A stretch of 64,000 nucleotides of DNA from Paracoccus saliphilus (GTDB lineage Bacteria; Pseudomonadota; Alphaproteobacteria; Rhodobacterales; Rhodobacteraceae): positions 1,860,001-1,924,000 of the forward strand of contig NZ_CP067140.1 of NCBI RefSeq assembly GCF_028553805.1, written 5' to 3'. Shown here piece after piece: positions 24,708 to 34,349 of this stretch. The notes beneath the pieces are model-generated. The model searched no databases. It was not told the DNA's origin and worked only from the letters and a program-made list of their open reading frames with translations. Numbering within the stretch: position 1 is the stretch's first letter; each line of letters opens with the position of its first letter. The translations under genes were made by a program, and so were the position numbers.

Positions 24708-25472
24708 CTAATTTGACGCGTCTAAGGGAGAGATCCAAAAGCGTGTTCCCGTCTCCGATAACGTTTTTAATTTTGACAAAGCTTCCGGCCAGCGATTAAA
24801 GAAGAGTCTGAGCAGATCATTATTTGTCTCTGGACATTCAAGAGATATTTCAAGCTTTGTTGCATAATCCCCAATCGGGCGAAATTTCCAAACGATATTT
24901 GGAGATATCTTCTGTTCTTGTATGTCCTTGATATCGGATGTATCAATTTCATATGAGAATTCTCTGTTCGTATTGTTTTTAGTAATTCGACCTGTAAAAG
25001 CAACAGCATCCCCAGTCTTGAATTTGATGGACTTTTCCACTGTTTCAGTGCTCAATTCCAATTGCAACCAAAGCTTGGTTCTTCGATCATCTGTCATTTG
25101 GATCCAAACAATCCTTGGCGTGGCGCGTATGTATATCGTGTAATGTCTTTTGATTGATTGTTCGTCGCTAAAGATGGGCAATTCGTCTTCGCACCCTTCG
25201 CTTTCGACAAACTTGCGGATCCACTGCTCATTCATAATCCTGAACGCAGTAGGATTCACGTAGTAACGTGGTCTGGTTATATTCCCCATGGAGATTACAA
25301 CACTCGAATTTGCGAGTGTTCTTAGATGCCCTGTAAGTGTGTTTTGGTTGAGATCGAGTTCCGCTTCTATTTCTGCCCTTGAAGCTCCGTCGTTTCTTAA
25401 TAGAAAATCTAATATTGCTCGACGGGTTGGGTTCGAGATTGCGGAAAATATGGGTTCGAGATGCCTGTCCAT
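24708..25472 (-). CDS. ArsR-type HTH fused to an SRPBCC (AHSA1-like) domain
   Basis: 254 residues. Residues about 5-75 form an ArsR winged helix (ISNPTRRAILDFLLRNDGAS ... NQNTLTGHLRTLANSSVV). From about 108 on, YTIYIRATPRIVWIQMTD and the later TKLEISLECPETNNDLLRLF resemble an AHSA1/SRPBCC ligand-binding fold. Only two cysteines (in EGCEDE and LECPET) are present and not as an ArsR metal motif, so a hydrophobic ligand is more likely than arsenic. The gene is clearly AT-richer than its neighbours, suggesting recent transfer. It is divergent from pstS. Confidence 0.75.
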   Translation of the reverse strand: MDRHLEPIFSAISNPTRRAILDFLLRNDGASRAEIEAELDLNQNTLTGHLRTLANSSVVISMGNITRPRYYVNPTAFRIMNEQWIRKFVESEGCEDELPIFSDEQSIKRHYTIYIRATPRIVWIQMTDDRRTKLWLQLELSTETVEKSIKFKTGDAVAFTGRITKNNTNREFSYEIDTSDIKDIQEQKISPNIVWKFRPIGDYATKLEISLECPETNNDLLRLFFNRWPEALSKLKTLSETGTRFWISPLDASN

Positions 25473-25609
25473 TTTCTACTTGTAGCCCTTTTCATTATCA
25501 GACGCTTTGGAGCGATCACAATCATATTGGACGAACTTTCCTAAAGTATAGACCTTCATTGTGCTCTGGTCCTCGCGTAGCTGCGCGAGTTGCATGAATA
25601 CCAAGAGCC

Positions 25610-25647
25610 TTCACAAAAGTGACATAATATAGTTGCGCTACTGTCAC
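25610..25647 (+). promoter_or_regulatory. Tandem Pho-box array upstream of pstS
   Basis: Four half-sites start exactly 11 bases apart: TTCAC 25610, GACAT 25621, GTTGC 25632 and GTCAC 25643. The consensus half-site is GTCAT. The phased spacing over one face of the helix fits cooperative PhoB binding. It lies 62-99 bases before the pstS ATG. Confidence 0.6.
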
Positions 25648-25708
25648 ATTGCCGGGGTAATCAGCGACTCGCTAGGTCTTTTTTACACTCAACTCAGGGA
25701 GCATCCCT

Positions 25709-26758
25709 ATGAAATCCATCGGCCTCACGGCAACTGCCTTGTCCGTCATCGCATTGTCCGCGACCGCTGCCGCGGCTCGTGACCAGATCCGCATCGTCGG
25801 ATCGTCTACTGTTTTCCCATATACGCAAGCAGTGGCAGAGGAATTCGCCAACCAAACCGGCGCGCCGGCTCCGATCGTCGAATCCACCGGCACTGGCGGC
25901 GGTATGCAGATTTTCTGTGAAGGTATCGGCGAAGATACCGCAGACCTGACCGGCGCGTCGCGCGCTATGAAAAAATCCGAATTTGATCTGTGCGTCGAAA
26001 ATGGCGTCACCGATATCAGCGAAGCGATGATCGGCTATGACGGGTTGTCGCTGGCCGTCAGCCGCGAGAACGAAACCGACTGGAATCTGACGCTTGGTCA
26101 GGTGTTCCTGGCGCTCGCTGCCGAAGTTCCTCAAGACGGTGAGATGGTGGCCAACCCCTATACCAAATGGTCGGAAATCGATGAATCGCTGCCCGACACC
26201 GAGATCGTCGTTCTTGGACCGCCCCCGACCTCGGGCACCCGCGACGCCTTTGTCGAACTTGCCATGCATGCCGGTTGTGAATCGCTTGAGGAAGTCACCG
26301 CGATTGCTGAAGAATCCGGCAATGAGGACTGGGTTGACGAGAACTGCTCGCGCATGCGGACCGACGGCCCCTTCATCGAAGCGGGTGAGAACGACAACCT
26401 GATCGTGCAGCGCCTGAATTCGGATCCGAATGCGCTCGGCATCTTTGGCTATTCCTTCCTGTATGAAAATCAGGATACGCTGAAAGATGTAAAGCTGAAC
26501 GACGTTCAGGCGGAAATGGACACCATCGCATCGGGTGAATACCCGTTGTCGCGTCCGCTGTTCTTCTACGTCAAGAATGCGCATCGCGGCGTGATCCCGA
26601 ATCTGCAGGAATTCGTCGACGAATACATGTCCGAGAACGCGCTGGCTCCGGGTGGCTATCTGGAAGAGCGCGGCCTGGTCGCCCTCGGCGATGACGAGCG
26701 CGCTAAGCTTCAGGAAGCCGTTACGACCGGTTCGGTAAAGCTGGAAGTTACCGAGTAA
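25709..26758 (+). CDS. pstS: Phosphate ABC transporter substrate-binding protein PstS
   Basis: 349 residues with a Sec signal ending at AAAA near residue 23. Phosphate-site motifs: VGSSTVFPYTQAV, STGTGGGMQIF, LTGASRAM and PPPTSGTRDAF. It delivers phosphate to PstCA in the inner membrane. It is first of six collinear genes ending in phoB and carries its own phased Pho-box array; a strong stem-loop separates it from pstC, as is usual where the binding protein is made in excess. Confidence 0.95.
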   Translation: MKSIGLTATALSVIALSATAAAARDQIRIVGSSTVFPYTQAVAEEFANQTGAPAPIVESTGTGGGMQIFCEGIGEDTADLTGASRAMKKSEFDLCVENGVTDISEAMIGYDGLSLAVSRENETDWNLTLGQVFLALAAEVPQDGEMVANPYTKWSEIDESLPDTEIVVLGPPPTSGTRDAFVELAMHAGCESLEEVTAIAEESGNEDWVDENCSRMRTDGPFIEAGENDNLIVQRLNSDPNALGIFGYSFLYENQDTLKDVKLNDVQAEMDTIASGEYPLSRPLFFYVKNAHRGVIPNLQEFVDEYMSENALAPGGYLEERGLVALGDDERAKLQEAVTTGSVKLEVTE

Positions 26759-26773
26759 CATTTATCTCTACAC

Positions 26774-26800
26774 GCCCGTCCGGGATCAATCCGGGCGGGC
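26774..26800 (+). terminator. Stem-loop between pstS and pstC (attenuator)
   Basis: GCCCGTCCGG at 26774-26783 pairs with CCGGGCGGGC at 26791-26800 (nine Watson-Crick pairs and one G-U) around GATCAAT. A short CTCCTTTT follows. It probably lowers read-through into pstC or protects the pstS 3' end. Confidence 0.7.
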
Positions 26801-26822
26801 GGCTCCTTTTGCGAGGTTGGGC

Positions 26823-28199
26823 ATGACTGGAATCGCCTTTGCGTTGCTGCTGACAGCGGCACTCGCAGGATACATGATGAACCGGCAGGCGGCAGTGACA
26901 TTGCGGGATGGTGGCCAGCGGCTTCATTCGCTTGGTATGTTTCACGGACTCTACGCTCTGCTGACGGTGCTTGTGCCTGCAATCATCATCGTGCTCTTGT
27001 GGCTGGTGCTGCAATCCACGGTTATCAACAGGCTGGTGATGGCCGGCCTGCCCGACGGGGTTCTGGACAATCTCGGTTCCGGGGCGATCCAACTGATCAA
27101 GGCCGAGATCCATTCGATCTCGCAAGGACGAATTTTCGGCGAGCCTGAACAATGGAAGATGGATGCTGCAGAGCGCATGAATTCGCTGCGCGCGGCCTCG
27201 GGGTGGCTGATGCTGCTTGTCGTGGCGGCGGTGAGCGCCGCGGCGCTCTTCGTCACCCGCCGTAGCGTCAGGGCAGAATTCCGGGCGCGTCAGGCGGTCG
27301 AAGGCATCGTCACGGGGTTGCTGATCTCATGCTCGCTTGTGGCAATTTTCGTGACCGTCGGCATTGTCCTGTCGCTTGTTTTCGAATCAATCCGCTTCTT
27401 CCAGATGGTTCCGATCACCGACTTCCTGTTCGGAACGAGCTGGGAGCCGCAGATACCGATCCGCGAGGATCAGGTTGCGGCAGAAGGAGCCTTCGGATGG
27501 CTGCCGGTCATTCTGGGCACGCTGGTCATCACCTTTGTCGCCATAGTCGTTGCTGTGCCGGTCGGGTTGATGTCGGCAATTTACCTGAACGAGTTTGCCA
27601 GCAAGCGTTTCCGTGCCATCGCCAAGCCGGTGCTGGAGCTCCTCGCGGGCATTCCAACTGTGGTTTATGGCTTCTTTGCCATTCTGACGGTCGCTCCGGC
27701 AATCCGAGCCTGGGGGGCATCGCTCGGCCTTCCGATCGCACCGAACACAGCGCTTGCGGCAGGCAGCGTGATGGCAGTCATGCTTATCCCGTTCATTTCC
27801 TCATTCGCGGATGACGCGCTTTCGGCGGTTCCACGGTCACTTCGCGATGGCAGCATGGCGCTTGGCGCGACACGGGCCGAAACGGTCACGAAAGTCCTGT
27901 TTCCCGCAGCGATCCCCGGCATCGTCGGCGGCGTCCTGCTGGCCGTCAGCCGTGCAATCGGTGAGACGATGATTGTGGTGATGGCGGCGGGCCTGATCGC
28001 CAAGATGACCATCAACCCGCTGGACAGCGTCACGACCGTGACGGTGCAAATCGTGACACTGCTGATTGGCGACACCTCGTTTGACAGCCCGAAGACGCTG
28101 GCGGCATTCGCCCTGGGGCTGATGCTGTTCATCGTGACACTGCTTATCAACATCGTCGCCTTGCGCATCGTGCGCAAATACCGCGAACTTTACGACTGA
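26823..28199 (+). CDS. pstC: Phosphate ABC transporter permease PstC
   Basis: 458 residues from ATG 26823 (GCGAGG lies before it; an in-frame TTG six bases earlier is too close to that site). The N-terminal half is extended with extra membrane segments and a periplasmic part, as is usual in alphaproteobacterial PstC. The ABC-permease core (about residues 215-445) includes LLAGIPTVVYGFFAI and the EAA-type loop LRDGSMALGATRAETVTKVL. It pairs with PstA. Confidence 0.93.
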   Translation: MTGIAFALLLTAALAGYMMNRQAAVTLRDGGQRLHSLGMFHGLYALLTVLVPAIIIVLLWLVLQSTVINRLVMAGLPDGVLDNLGSGAIQLIKAEIHSISQGRIFGEPEQWKMDAAERMNSLRAASGWLMLLVVAAVSAAALFVTRRSVRAEFRARQAVEGIVTGLLISCSLVAIFVTVGIVLSLVFESIRFFQMVPITDFLFGTSWEPQIPIREDQVAAEGAFGWLPVILGTLVITFVAIVVAVPVGLMSAIYLNEFASKRFRAIAKPVLELLAGIPTVVYGFFAILTVAPAIRAWGASLGLPIAPNTALAAGSVMAVMLIPFISSFADDALSAVPRSLRDGSMALGATRAETVTKVLFPAAIPGIVGGVLLAVSRAIGETMIVVMAAGLIAKMTINPLDSVTTVTVQIVTLLIGDTSFDSPKTLAAFALGLMLFIVTLLINIVALRIVRKYRELYD

Positions 28200-28208
28200 G
28201 GCCCGGAC

Positions 28209-29501
28209 ATGACCGATCAGACGAACGACGCGCCTCAAGCCTCCCATGGCTGGGCTTCACCGGAATTCCAAAACAGACTCTCGCGTCGTCGCCGGAGCGA
28301 GGCGATCCTGAAAGGGGTTGGACTGGGCGCGATCCTCTTTGCCTTCCTGATGCTGGGTATCCTGCTCTGGACGCTGATTTCGGGAGGGACGCAGGCATTT
28401 CGGCAAACGCATATCACGCTTGACGTGCCAATCTCGGCCGAGCTGGTAGATTCCGAGGACCCGTCTCGCGGCAATTATCGCAACGTCATGAACGAGGCGA
28501 TGCAAGTTACTTTTCCGGATGCGGAAGAGGGTGATTTGCGCGCTCTGTCAGGGATTGTGTCGAATGCTGCCCAGTTTGAGGTGCGGGATCGTGTTGTGGC
28601 CGATCCTTCGCTGATCGGCCAGACCATTACCATAAATGTGCCGGTCTCGGACCCGTATGATCAATTGAACAAGGGCAATGTCGATACCGAGTCGGATGAA
28701 ACCATGCGGCGGCTGAACGATGCCGCGATCGGCTGGTTCCAGCAATTGCAGGATGAAGGACGGATCTCGAAACCAATCAACTGGGCTTTGCTCACCAACG
28801 CTGATTCACGCTTCCCCGAACTGGCCGGGCTGAAGGGCGCTATCATCGGGTCGTTCTATGCTCTGCTGGTTTGTTTCCTGATCTCGTTTCCACTGGGCAT
28901 CGGCGCTGCAATCTACCTGGAGGAATTCGCGCCCAAGAACCGCCTGAGCGACGTGATCGAAGTCAATATCAACAACCTCGCGGCGGTCCCCTCGGTGGTG
29001 TTTGGCCTGCTGGCCCTGGCGGTTTTTCTGGGCTGGTTTGGGATGCCGCGCTCGGCGCCCCTGGTCGGTGGGATGACGCTGGCGCTGATGACAATGCCGA
29101 CGATCATCATCGCCACCCGCGCCGCGCTGAAGGCGGTGCCACCGTCGATCCGCGAAGCGGCGCTTGGCGTCGGCGCGTCGAAGCAACAGGTTGTGTTCGG
29201 CCATGTGCTGCCGCTGGCCATGCCCGGCATTCTGACCGGCACGATCATCGGGCTGGCGCAAGCTCTCGGAGAAACCGCGCCACTGTTGCTGATCGGCATG
29301 AATGCCTTCGTGACGGCTGCGCCGTCAACGCCGATGGACGCCGCGACCGCGCTGCCGACACAGATTTTTATCTGGGCGGACAGCCCCGAACGCGGCTTTG
29401 TCAGCCGGACATCCGCCGCAATTCTCGTGCTGCTGGGGTTCCTCGTCATGATGAACGCCCTAGCCATCTTCCTGCGCAACCGTTTTGAACGCCGTTGGTG
29501 A
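28209..29501 (+). CDS. pstA: Phosphate ABC transporter permease PstA
   Basis: 430 residues. One membrane helix near residues 35-60 is followed by a periplasmic insertion (about 65-210), then the six-helix permease core starting [20 protein letters not shown]. The coupling loop is [20 protein letters not shown]. This long form with an inserted domain is typical of alphaproteobacteria. It begins nine bases after pstC. Confidence 0.93.
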   Translation: MTDQTNDAPQASHGWASPEFQNRLSRRRRSEAILKGVGLGAILFAFLMLGILLWTLISGGTQAFRQTHITLDVPISAELVDSEDPSRGNYRNVMNEAMQVTFPDAEEGDLRALSGIVSNAAQFEVRDRVVADPSLIGQTITINVPVSDPYDQLNKGNVDTESDETMRRLNDAAIGWFQQLQDEGRISKPINWALLTNADSRFPELAGLKGAIIGSFYALLVCFLISFPLGIGAAIYLEEFAPKNRLSDVIEVNINNLAAVPSVVFGLLALAVFLGWFGMPRSAPLVGGMTLALMTMPTIIIATRAALKAVPPSIREAALGVGASKQQVVFGHVLPLAMPGILTGTIIGLAQALGETAPLLLIGMNAFVTAAPSTPMDAATALPTQIFIWADSPERGFVSRTSAAILVLLGFLVMMNALAIFLRNRFERRW

Positions 29502-29524
29502 TACGGTCGAAGGAGCCTAGAATA

Positions 29525-30322
29525 ATGTATGACATCAACCGAGCGGAGAGTGCCGTGACCCAGCAGGATATCAAGATCTCGGCCAAGAATGTGCAGGTCT
29601 ATTATGGCGACACCCATGCCATCAAGGATGTGAATGTCGAGATCCTCGACAAGACCGTGACCGCCTTCATCGGCCCGTCGGGCTGCGGAAAATCGACCTT
29701 CCTGCGCTGTATCAACCGGATGAACGACAGTATCGACATCGCGCGCATCAAAGGCCAGATCCGACTGGATGGACAGGACATTTATGACCGCAAAGTCGAT
29801 CCGGTGCAGCTGAGGGCCCGCGTTGGGATGGTGTTCCAGAAGCCGAATCCGTTCCCCAAGTCGATCTATGACAACGTGGCCTACGGCCCGAAAATCCACG
29901 GCCTGGCCCGCAACAAGGCAGAGCTGGACGAGATCGTCGAGAAATCGCTGCGCGGATCGGCGCTGTGGAACGAGGTCAAGGACCGCTTGCAGGAACCCGG
30001 CACCGGTTTGTCAGGCGGTCAGCAACAGCGCCTCTGCATCGCCCGTGCCGTGGCGACCGCGCCCGAGGTGCTGCTGATGGATGAGCCCTGCTCGGCGCTT
30101 GATCCGATTGCAACCGGGCAGGTCGAGGAACTGATCGAACAGCTGCGCTCGAAGTTCTCGGTCGTCATCGTGACGCATTCGATGCAGCAGGCCGCCCGCG
30201 TCAGCCAGAAGACAGCCTTTTTCCACCTGGGCAACCTGGTCGAATATGGCGAAACCGACGACATTTTCACGAAACCGCAGGATTCGCGCACGGAATCCTA
30301 CATCTCGGGCCGTATCGGCTGA
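29525..30322 (+). CDS. pstB: Phosphate ABC transporter ATP-binding protein PstB
   Basis: 265 residues from ATG 29525 (AGGAGCC upstream). Walker [15 protein letters not shown]-loop [20 protein letters not shown], signature [15 protein letters not shown], Walker [21 protein letters not shown], switch [12 protein letters not shown]. The ending [18 protein letters not shown] is diagnostic of PstB. It powers PstCA. Confidence 0.97.
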   Translation: MYDINRAESAVTQQDIKISAKNVQVYYGDTHAIKDVNVEILDKTVTAFIGPSGCGKSTFLRCINRMNDSIDIARIKGQIRLDGQDIYDRKVDPVQLRARVGMVFQKPNPFPKSIYDNVAYGPKIHGLARNKAELDEIVEKSLRGSALWNEVKDRLQEPGTGLSGGQQQRLCIARAVATAPEVLLMDEPCSALDPIATGQVEELIEQLRSKFSVVIVTHSMQQAARVSQKTAFFHLGNLVEYGETDDIFTKPQDSRTESYISGRIG

Positions 30323-30339
30323 CCCTGGAGGAGACAGGA

Positions 30340-31068
30340 ATGATGAATCGCGACAAACATATATCCTCCGCGTTCGACCGCGACCTGGAGACGATCCAGG
30401 CGCAGGTCGTCAAGATGGGCGGCATGGTCGAAGTCGCCATCTCGGATGCCGCGACGGCACTGGATACTCGGGACGAGGACTTGGCCGAAGAGGTTCGCCG
30501 CCGGGACAAGGCAATCGATACGCTGGAATTGCAGATCAACGAGGATGCGGCGCGGCTGATTGCCCTGCGCGCGCCCACGGCCACCGATCTGCGCATGGTG
30601 CTGGCAGTGATGAAGATCGCCGCCTCGCTGGAGCGCGTGGGCGATTACGCCAAGAACATGGCCAAGCGGACCGATGTGCTGACGCAGATGCCGGTGATCG
30701 ATGGCTCTGGCATGGCGATCCGCCGCATGTCGCGGGCGGTCAGCAAGATGCTGCAGGACGCGCTGGACAGCTATATCCGCCGCGATGGCGAATTGGCCGA
30801 GGATGTCCGCCAGCGCGACCTGGAAGTGGACCAGATGTATAACGCTTTGTTCCGCGAGTTCCTGACCCATATGATGGAGGACCCGCGCAACATCACCGCC
30901 TGCATGCATCTGCATTTCATCGCCAAGAATGTCGAGCGGATGGGTGACCACGCAACCTCGATTGCCGAGCAGGTGATCTACCTGGTGACCGGAGAATTGC
31001 CGGATGACAGCCGGCCCAAGGCCAGCAGCGTGTCGAGCGATGCGGGATCCGCTAGCAATGAGGGATAA
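30340..31068 (+). CDS. phoU: Phosphate signalling protein PhoU
   Basis: 242 residues, all helical, with two similar PhoU repeats: LETIQAQVVKMGGMVEVAIS ... ERVGDYAKNMAKRT in the first and DLEVDQMYNALFREFLTHMM ... VERMGDHATSIAEQV in the second. The E/D-x3-D metal-cluster motifs (RVGDYAKN, RMGDHATS) are intact. PhoU links Pst activity to the sensor kinase and dampens PhoB. Start ATG follows GGAGGAGACAGGA. Confidence 0.96.
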   Translation: MMNRDKHISSAFDRDLETIQAQVVKMGGMVEVAISDAATALDTRDEDLAEEVRRRDKAIDTLELQINEDAARLIALRAPTATDLRMVLAVMKIAASLERVGDYAKNMAKRTDVLTQMPVIDGSGMAIRRMSRAVSKMLQDALDSYIRRDGELAEDVRQRDLEVDQMYNALFREFLTHMMEDPRNITACMHLHFIAKNVERMGDHATSIAEQVIYLVTGELPDDSRPKASSVSSDAGSASNEG

Positions 31069-31071
31069 GAG

Positions 31072-31761
31072 ATGACGATTCAGGCCCCTTGCGTATTGGT
31101 TGTCGAAGACGAAAACGCGCAGCGTGAGGTCCTGCAATACAATCTCGAGGCCGAGGGCTTCGAGGTCGTGGTCGCCGATAATGGCGAGGACGCCTTGCTG
31201 CTGGTGCAGGAGGAGCAGCCCGATTTGCTGGTGCTGGACTGGATGCTGCCCAAGGTTTCCGGGATCGAGGTCTGCCGCCAGGTCAAGGCCGATCCGGCAA
31301 CCCGCGGGATTCCGATCATCATGCTCTCGGCACGTAGCGAAGAGACGGACCGGGTGCGCGGGCTGGAAACCGGGGCGGACGATTATGTCGTCAAGCCTTA
31401 TTCCGTGGTCGAGCTGATGGCCCGGCTGCGCACACAGTTGCGCCGCACCCGCCCCTCGACCATGGGCGAGAGGCTGAGTTTCGGCGATATCATCCTGGAT
31501 GCGGCCGAGCACCGGGTCTTTCGCGCCGGACAGCCCCTGCATCTGGGTCCGACCGAGTTTCGGCTGCTGTCCACGCTGATGGAAAAACCGGGCCGGGTCT
31601 GGACACGCGAGCAGTTGCTGGATCGGGTCTGGGGGCGTGATATCTATGTCGATACCCGCACCATCGACGTGCATGTCGGGCGGCTGCGCAAAGCGCTGAT
31701 GACCAATGGCGGTGACAATCCGGTGCGCACCGTGCGCGGCACCGGTTACGCGCTTGGCTGA
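31072..31761 (+). CDS. phoB: Phosphate response regulator PhoB
   Basis: 229 residues, starting four bases after phoU. Receiver: VVEDENAQREVLQYN acidic pocket, LVLDWMLPKVSG phospho-Asp, MLSAR and VVKPYSV. The C-terminal OmpR-type winged helix contains LGPTEFRLLSTLMEKPGRVW and VDVHVGRLRKAL-like recognition elements. It activates Pho-box promoters such as those seen here before pstS, phoA, the symporter and phnD. A PhoR kinase gene is not in this window. Confidence 0.95.
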   Translation: MTIQAPCVLVVEDENAQREVLQYNLEAEGFEVVVADNGEDALLLVQEEQPDLLVLDWMLPKVSGIEVCRQVKADPATRGIPIIMLSARSEETDRVRGLETGADDYVVKPYSVVELMARLRTQLRRTRPSTMGERLSFGDIILDAAEHRVFRAGQPLHLGPTEFRLLSTLMEKPGRVWTREQLLDRVWGRDIYVDTRTIDVHVGRLRKALMTNGGDNPVRTVRGTGYALG

Positions 31762-31789
31762 CAGCCTGCCCGGTTGAACGGGCAGGCTG
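31762..31789. terminator. Bidirectional stem-loop between phoB and aioA
   Basis: CAGCCTGCCCG at 31762-31772 and CGGGCAGGCTG at 31779-31789 are perfect complements around GTTGAA. It lies between two convergent operons, where a shared terminator is expected. Confidence 0.75.
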
Positions 31790-31810
31790 GGCTACTGCGG
31801 TAAAGGCCGG

Positions 31811-34336
31811 TCAGAACCGGAACTCCTTCGACTTGAACGAAATATGCCGTGCGGCTTCCGGGACGTCCGCTATTTTGCGAATGTCCGCCCATGTCTGCTT
31901 ATAGACGGGGATCACCAATTCGTTCACACCTTTGCTGACGATATTGCCCTGGGTTCCCCGCGGCGAACCGAACAGCATGAAGGTTTCACCTCGCGTGGCC
32001 GTCTCGGTCGGGTAGGCTATCGCCTGCGTGGCACCGTTTCCATTGAAGACTTCCACCAGGTCCCCCGGCTCGATGCCGTTCTCCGCCATGTCCTCGGGGT
32101 TCATCTCAATGAACGGATAGGGCCAGCGGTCGGTGACAAAGTCATTCTCCTGGTCCAGGAACCAGTTCTGCCAGTTGAGATTTGAGCGACCGTTATTGAT
32201 CAGGAACGTGTAGGATTCGCTCTCTTCCTGTTTTCCGGGAGTAACCAGGCCACGCCATGGCCCAGCCATGAAGCGCGCGAGCCCGTCATCGGTAGAGAAC
32301 TTACCGTCCTTGTAAAGCCGGTCTGTGCCGATGATAGTTTCGCCGTCCAGCCCTTGGGGAGGCTCCTGAAAACCATTCGTCCCCATTCCCCGCAGCCGTT
32401 CATAGGTGACATCGGGATGGGCGGATTGATAGCCGTCGCGGAAGGCGTCTTCTTCGTTTTTCCAGTCATAGCCCTGGAAATTGGCGGCATAGTCGCTGTT
32501 GCCCGCCTCGGAGAGCACGCGCTCCATATGCTGGGCGATTCCTGCCGCGATGAGGCAATCGGGCATCGCGTGACCCGGTGGGTCCATGTATTTCTCGGCC
32601 AGCCGCATGCGCCTCTCTCCATTCATGGAAGTCAGGTTCATCTCGCCCTGCTGGGCGGCGGGCAGGACGACATGCGCCTGACTACCCATCTCGTTCTGGA
32701 TGATATCCACGTTCACCGCGAAGAGCCCACCCTCGGCAATCGCGCCGACAATGGCATCGACCAGGGCGTCTCGCCCCTGTCCTGCAACCGAATCCATGGC
32801 CTCTTTCACCATATTGGTGCGGTGGTTGTAGATCCGCTTGAACTCGGTGGCGTTCAAAGTGGTTCGGTAATGGTTACAGGCCCAGATATGATGCACACCC
32901 CCTTTGCCATCGATGATGAGTTGATCAACATAGGCCGCGGGCCGTCCCACATGACCTTCACTCGGGCGGAAATAGCCCTCCTGATGGCCTCCCATCCGGA
33001 CGCAACCTCCGCCCAAATGCCCGATATTCCTGGTTGCCAGAGAGATATTCACGATAGCGCCATTGGTGCGGTAATTATCGTTGCCCCAGATGATCCCCTT
33101 TTCATAGCCAATCATCATGCGACGACGGGCACCGCCTTCTTTCGGCTCGGCCATCCATTCGGCGGCCTTGCGGATATCGTCAGCCGGAACGCCGCAGATT
33201 TCAGCGGCCTCCTCCAGTGACATCCGGTTCGTCTCGACGGCATCCTCGAAGCTGGTCAGCAGGCCAGGATTTGCGTCTGATGCGCCCTTCGCCGGGAACT
33301 CTGCCGGGTGTTCGGCGGCTTCGCGCAACGTGTGAGCGTCGATGAAATCCTGATCATGCCAGCCTTGTTCGACGATATGCGTGAAGATCGCGTTCGCCAG
33401 TGCCAGATCGGTTCCCGAATTGATTGGCAAATGCAGAACGTTATCGGTCCCTGCGGCTTGCTCTGCCGCATTGACCGAGACGTTTCTGCGCGGGTCGATA
33501 AAGATGATCTTGGCGGGCTCATGCGGTTCGTCCGGCAGCAATTCGGCTTTCTTGTCCGACGTGATGCCCTGCAGGTTCGGCACCCAGTGGTTGAGGAAGT
33601 AGTTCGTCTGGCACTCCAGAGGATTGCATCCCCAGGCAACCAGTGTGTCGGTGAGTTCGGCGTCCTCATAGGCGTTGTTCAATTCGCCAACACCCATATC
33701 TCGCGTGGCATGAACCTCGGAATTATATGCGGGGCGGTTGTGAATGCGGACATTCTTGACCTTCATGCTCTCGAAATACAGCTTCCCGGTGCCCCAGGTG
33801 TTTTCATAGCCACCACCCGAGCCGCCATGATCGAACATTGATACGATCAGATCGTCCTCGGACCCGTCCGTCACGATCCGCGCTGTCACCCTTGCAACCA
33901 GATCGAATGCATCCTCCCAGCTTGTCTGCTGATATGTTCCGTAACGCCAGGTCAGCGGATCGGTCAGCCGATGTCCTTGGGTGCCGGTAACGGTCGAGGG
34001 GTGGTTCTCGGCCATGCGCGCGCCGCGCACCGAGCCGAGACCGGAATTTACCACGCAGTTCACATCGGGCTTGATGACCAGTTGAACGTCTCGGCCGTCC
34101 TGTTTCACAATGTTATACATCGAGGGCGCATACCATGCTTCAGTGTCCTGAGGTTGCTGCTCACTCAGATCCACGCCAAAGACGTTTTGCGATGGATCAG
34201 TGCCGCCTTGCCGGTTGATCGGCCAAGTGTAAGCCTTGTAGCCGCAGCCGACGATGCAATAATGGCAAACCGCATTTTGAACTTTTGCGTCCGCCGGGAT
34301 GATCGGCAGGCGGTCGATATGTCTCTTGTAAGCCAT
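31811..34336 (-). CDS. aioA: Arsenite oxidase large subunit AioA (molybdopterin enzyme)
   Basis: 841 residues, the normal AioA length. It oxidises As(III) to As(V) in the periplasm with a bis-pyranopterin Mo centre and a 3Fe-4S cluster; the cluster ligands C24, C27 and C31 are in AVCHYCIVGCGY. Other family stretches are HNRPAYNSEVHATRDMGVGE, GGGCVRMGGHQEGYFRPSEG and WACNHYRTTLNATEFKRIYN. ATG 34336 gives the canonical MAYKRHIDRLPIIP start. No signal peptide: it is exported bound to the Tat-bearing AioB, encoded 13 bases upstream. Electrons pass through the AioB Rieske centre to a cytochrome not encoded here. Confidence 0.97.
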   Translation of the reverse strand: MAYKRHIDRLPIIPADAKVQNAVCHYCIVGCGYKAYTWPINRQGGTDPSQNVFGVDLSEQQPQDTEAWYAPSMYNIVKQDGRDVQLVIKPDVNCVVNSGLGSVRGARMAENHPSTVTGTQGHRLTDPLTWRYGTYQQTSWEDAFDLVARVTARIVTDGSEDDLIVSMFDHGGSGGGYENTWGTGKLYFESMKVKNVRIHNRPAYNSEVHATRDMGVGELNNAYEDAELTDTLVAWGCNPLECQTNYFLNHWVPNLQGITSDKKAELLPDEPHEPAKIIFIDPRRNVSVNAAEQAAGTDNVLHLPINSGTDLALANAIFTHIVEQGWHDQDFIDAHTLREAAEHPAEFPAKGASDANPGLLTSFEDAVETNRMSLEEAAEICGVPADDIRKAAEWMAEPKEGGARRRMMIGYEKGIIWGNDNYRTNGAIVNISLATRNIGHLGGGCVRMGGHQEGYFRPSEGHVGRPAAYVDQLIIDGKGGVHHIWACNHYRTTLNATEFKRIYNHRTNMVKEAMDSVAGQGRDALVDAIVGAIAEGGLFAVNVDIIQNEMGSQAHVVLPAAQQGEMNLTSMNGERRMRLAEKYMDPPGHAMPDCLIAAGIAQHMERVLSEAGNSDYAANFQGYDWKNEEDAFRDGYQSAHPDVTYERLRGMGTNGFQEPPQGLDGETIIGTDRLYKDGKFSTDDGLARFMAGPWRGLVTPGKQEESESYTFLINNGRSNLNWQNWFLDQENDFVTDRWPYPFIEMNPEDMAENGIEPGDLVEVFNGNGATQAIAYPTETATRGETFMLFGSPRGTQGNIVSKGVNELVIPVYKQTWADIRKIADVPEAARHISFKSKEFRF

Positions 34337-34349
34337 GATCCGTTCTCCT

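Noticed and set aside
25694..26761. 355-codon minus-strand frame opposite pstS
   Set aside because: PstS motifs are complete on the plus strand; the reverse frame has no recognisable domain.
30298..31674. 458-codon minus-strand frame opposite phoU and phoB
   Set aside because: It covers two well-supported genes, is His/Gln-rich as expected for the complement, and has no start site.
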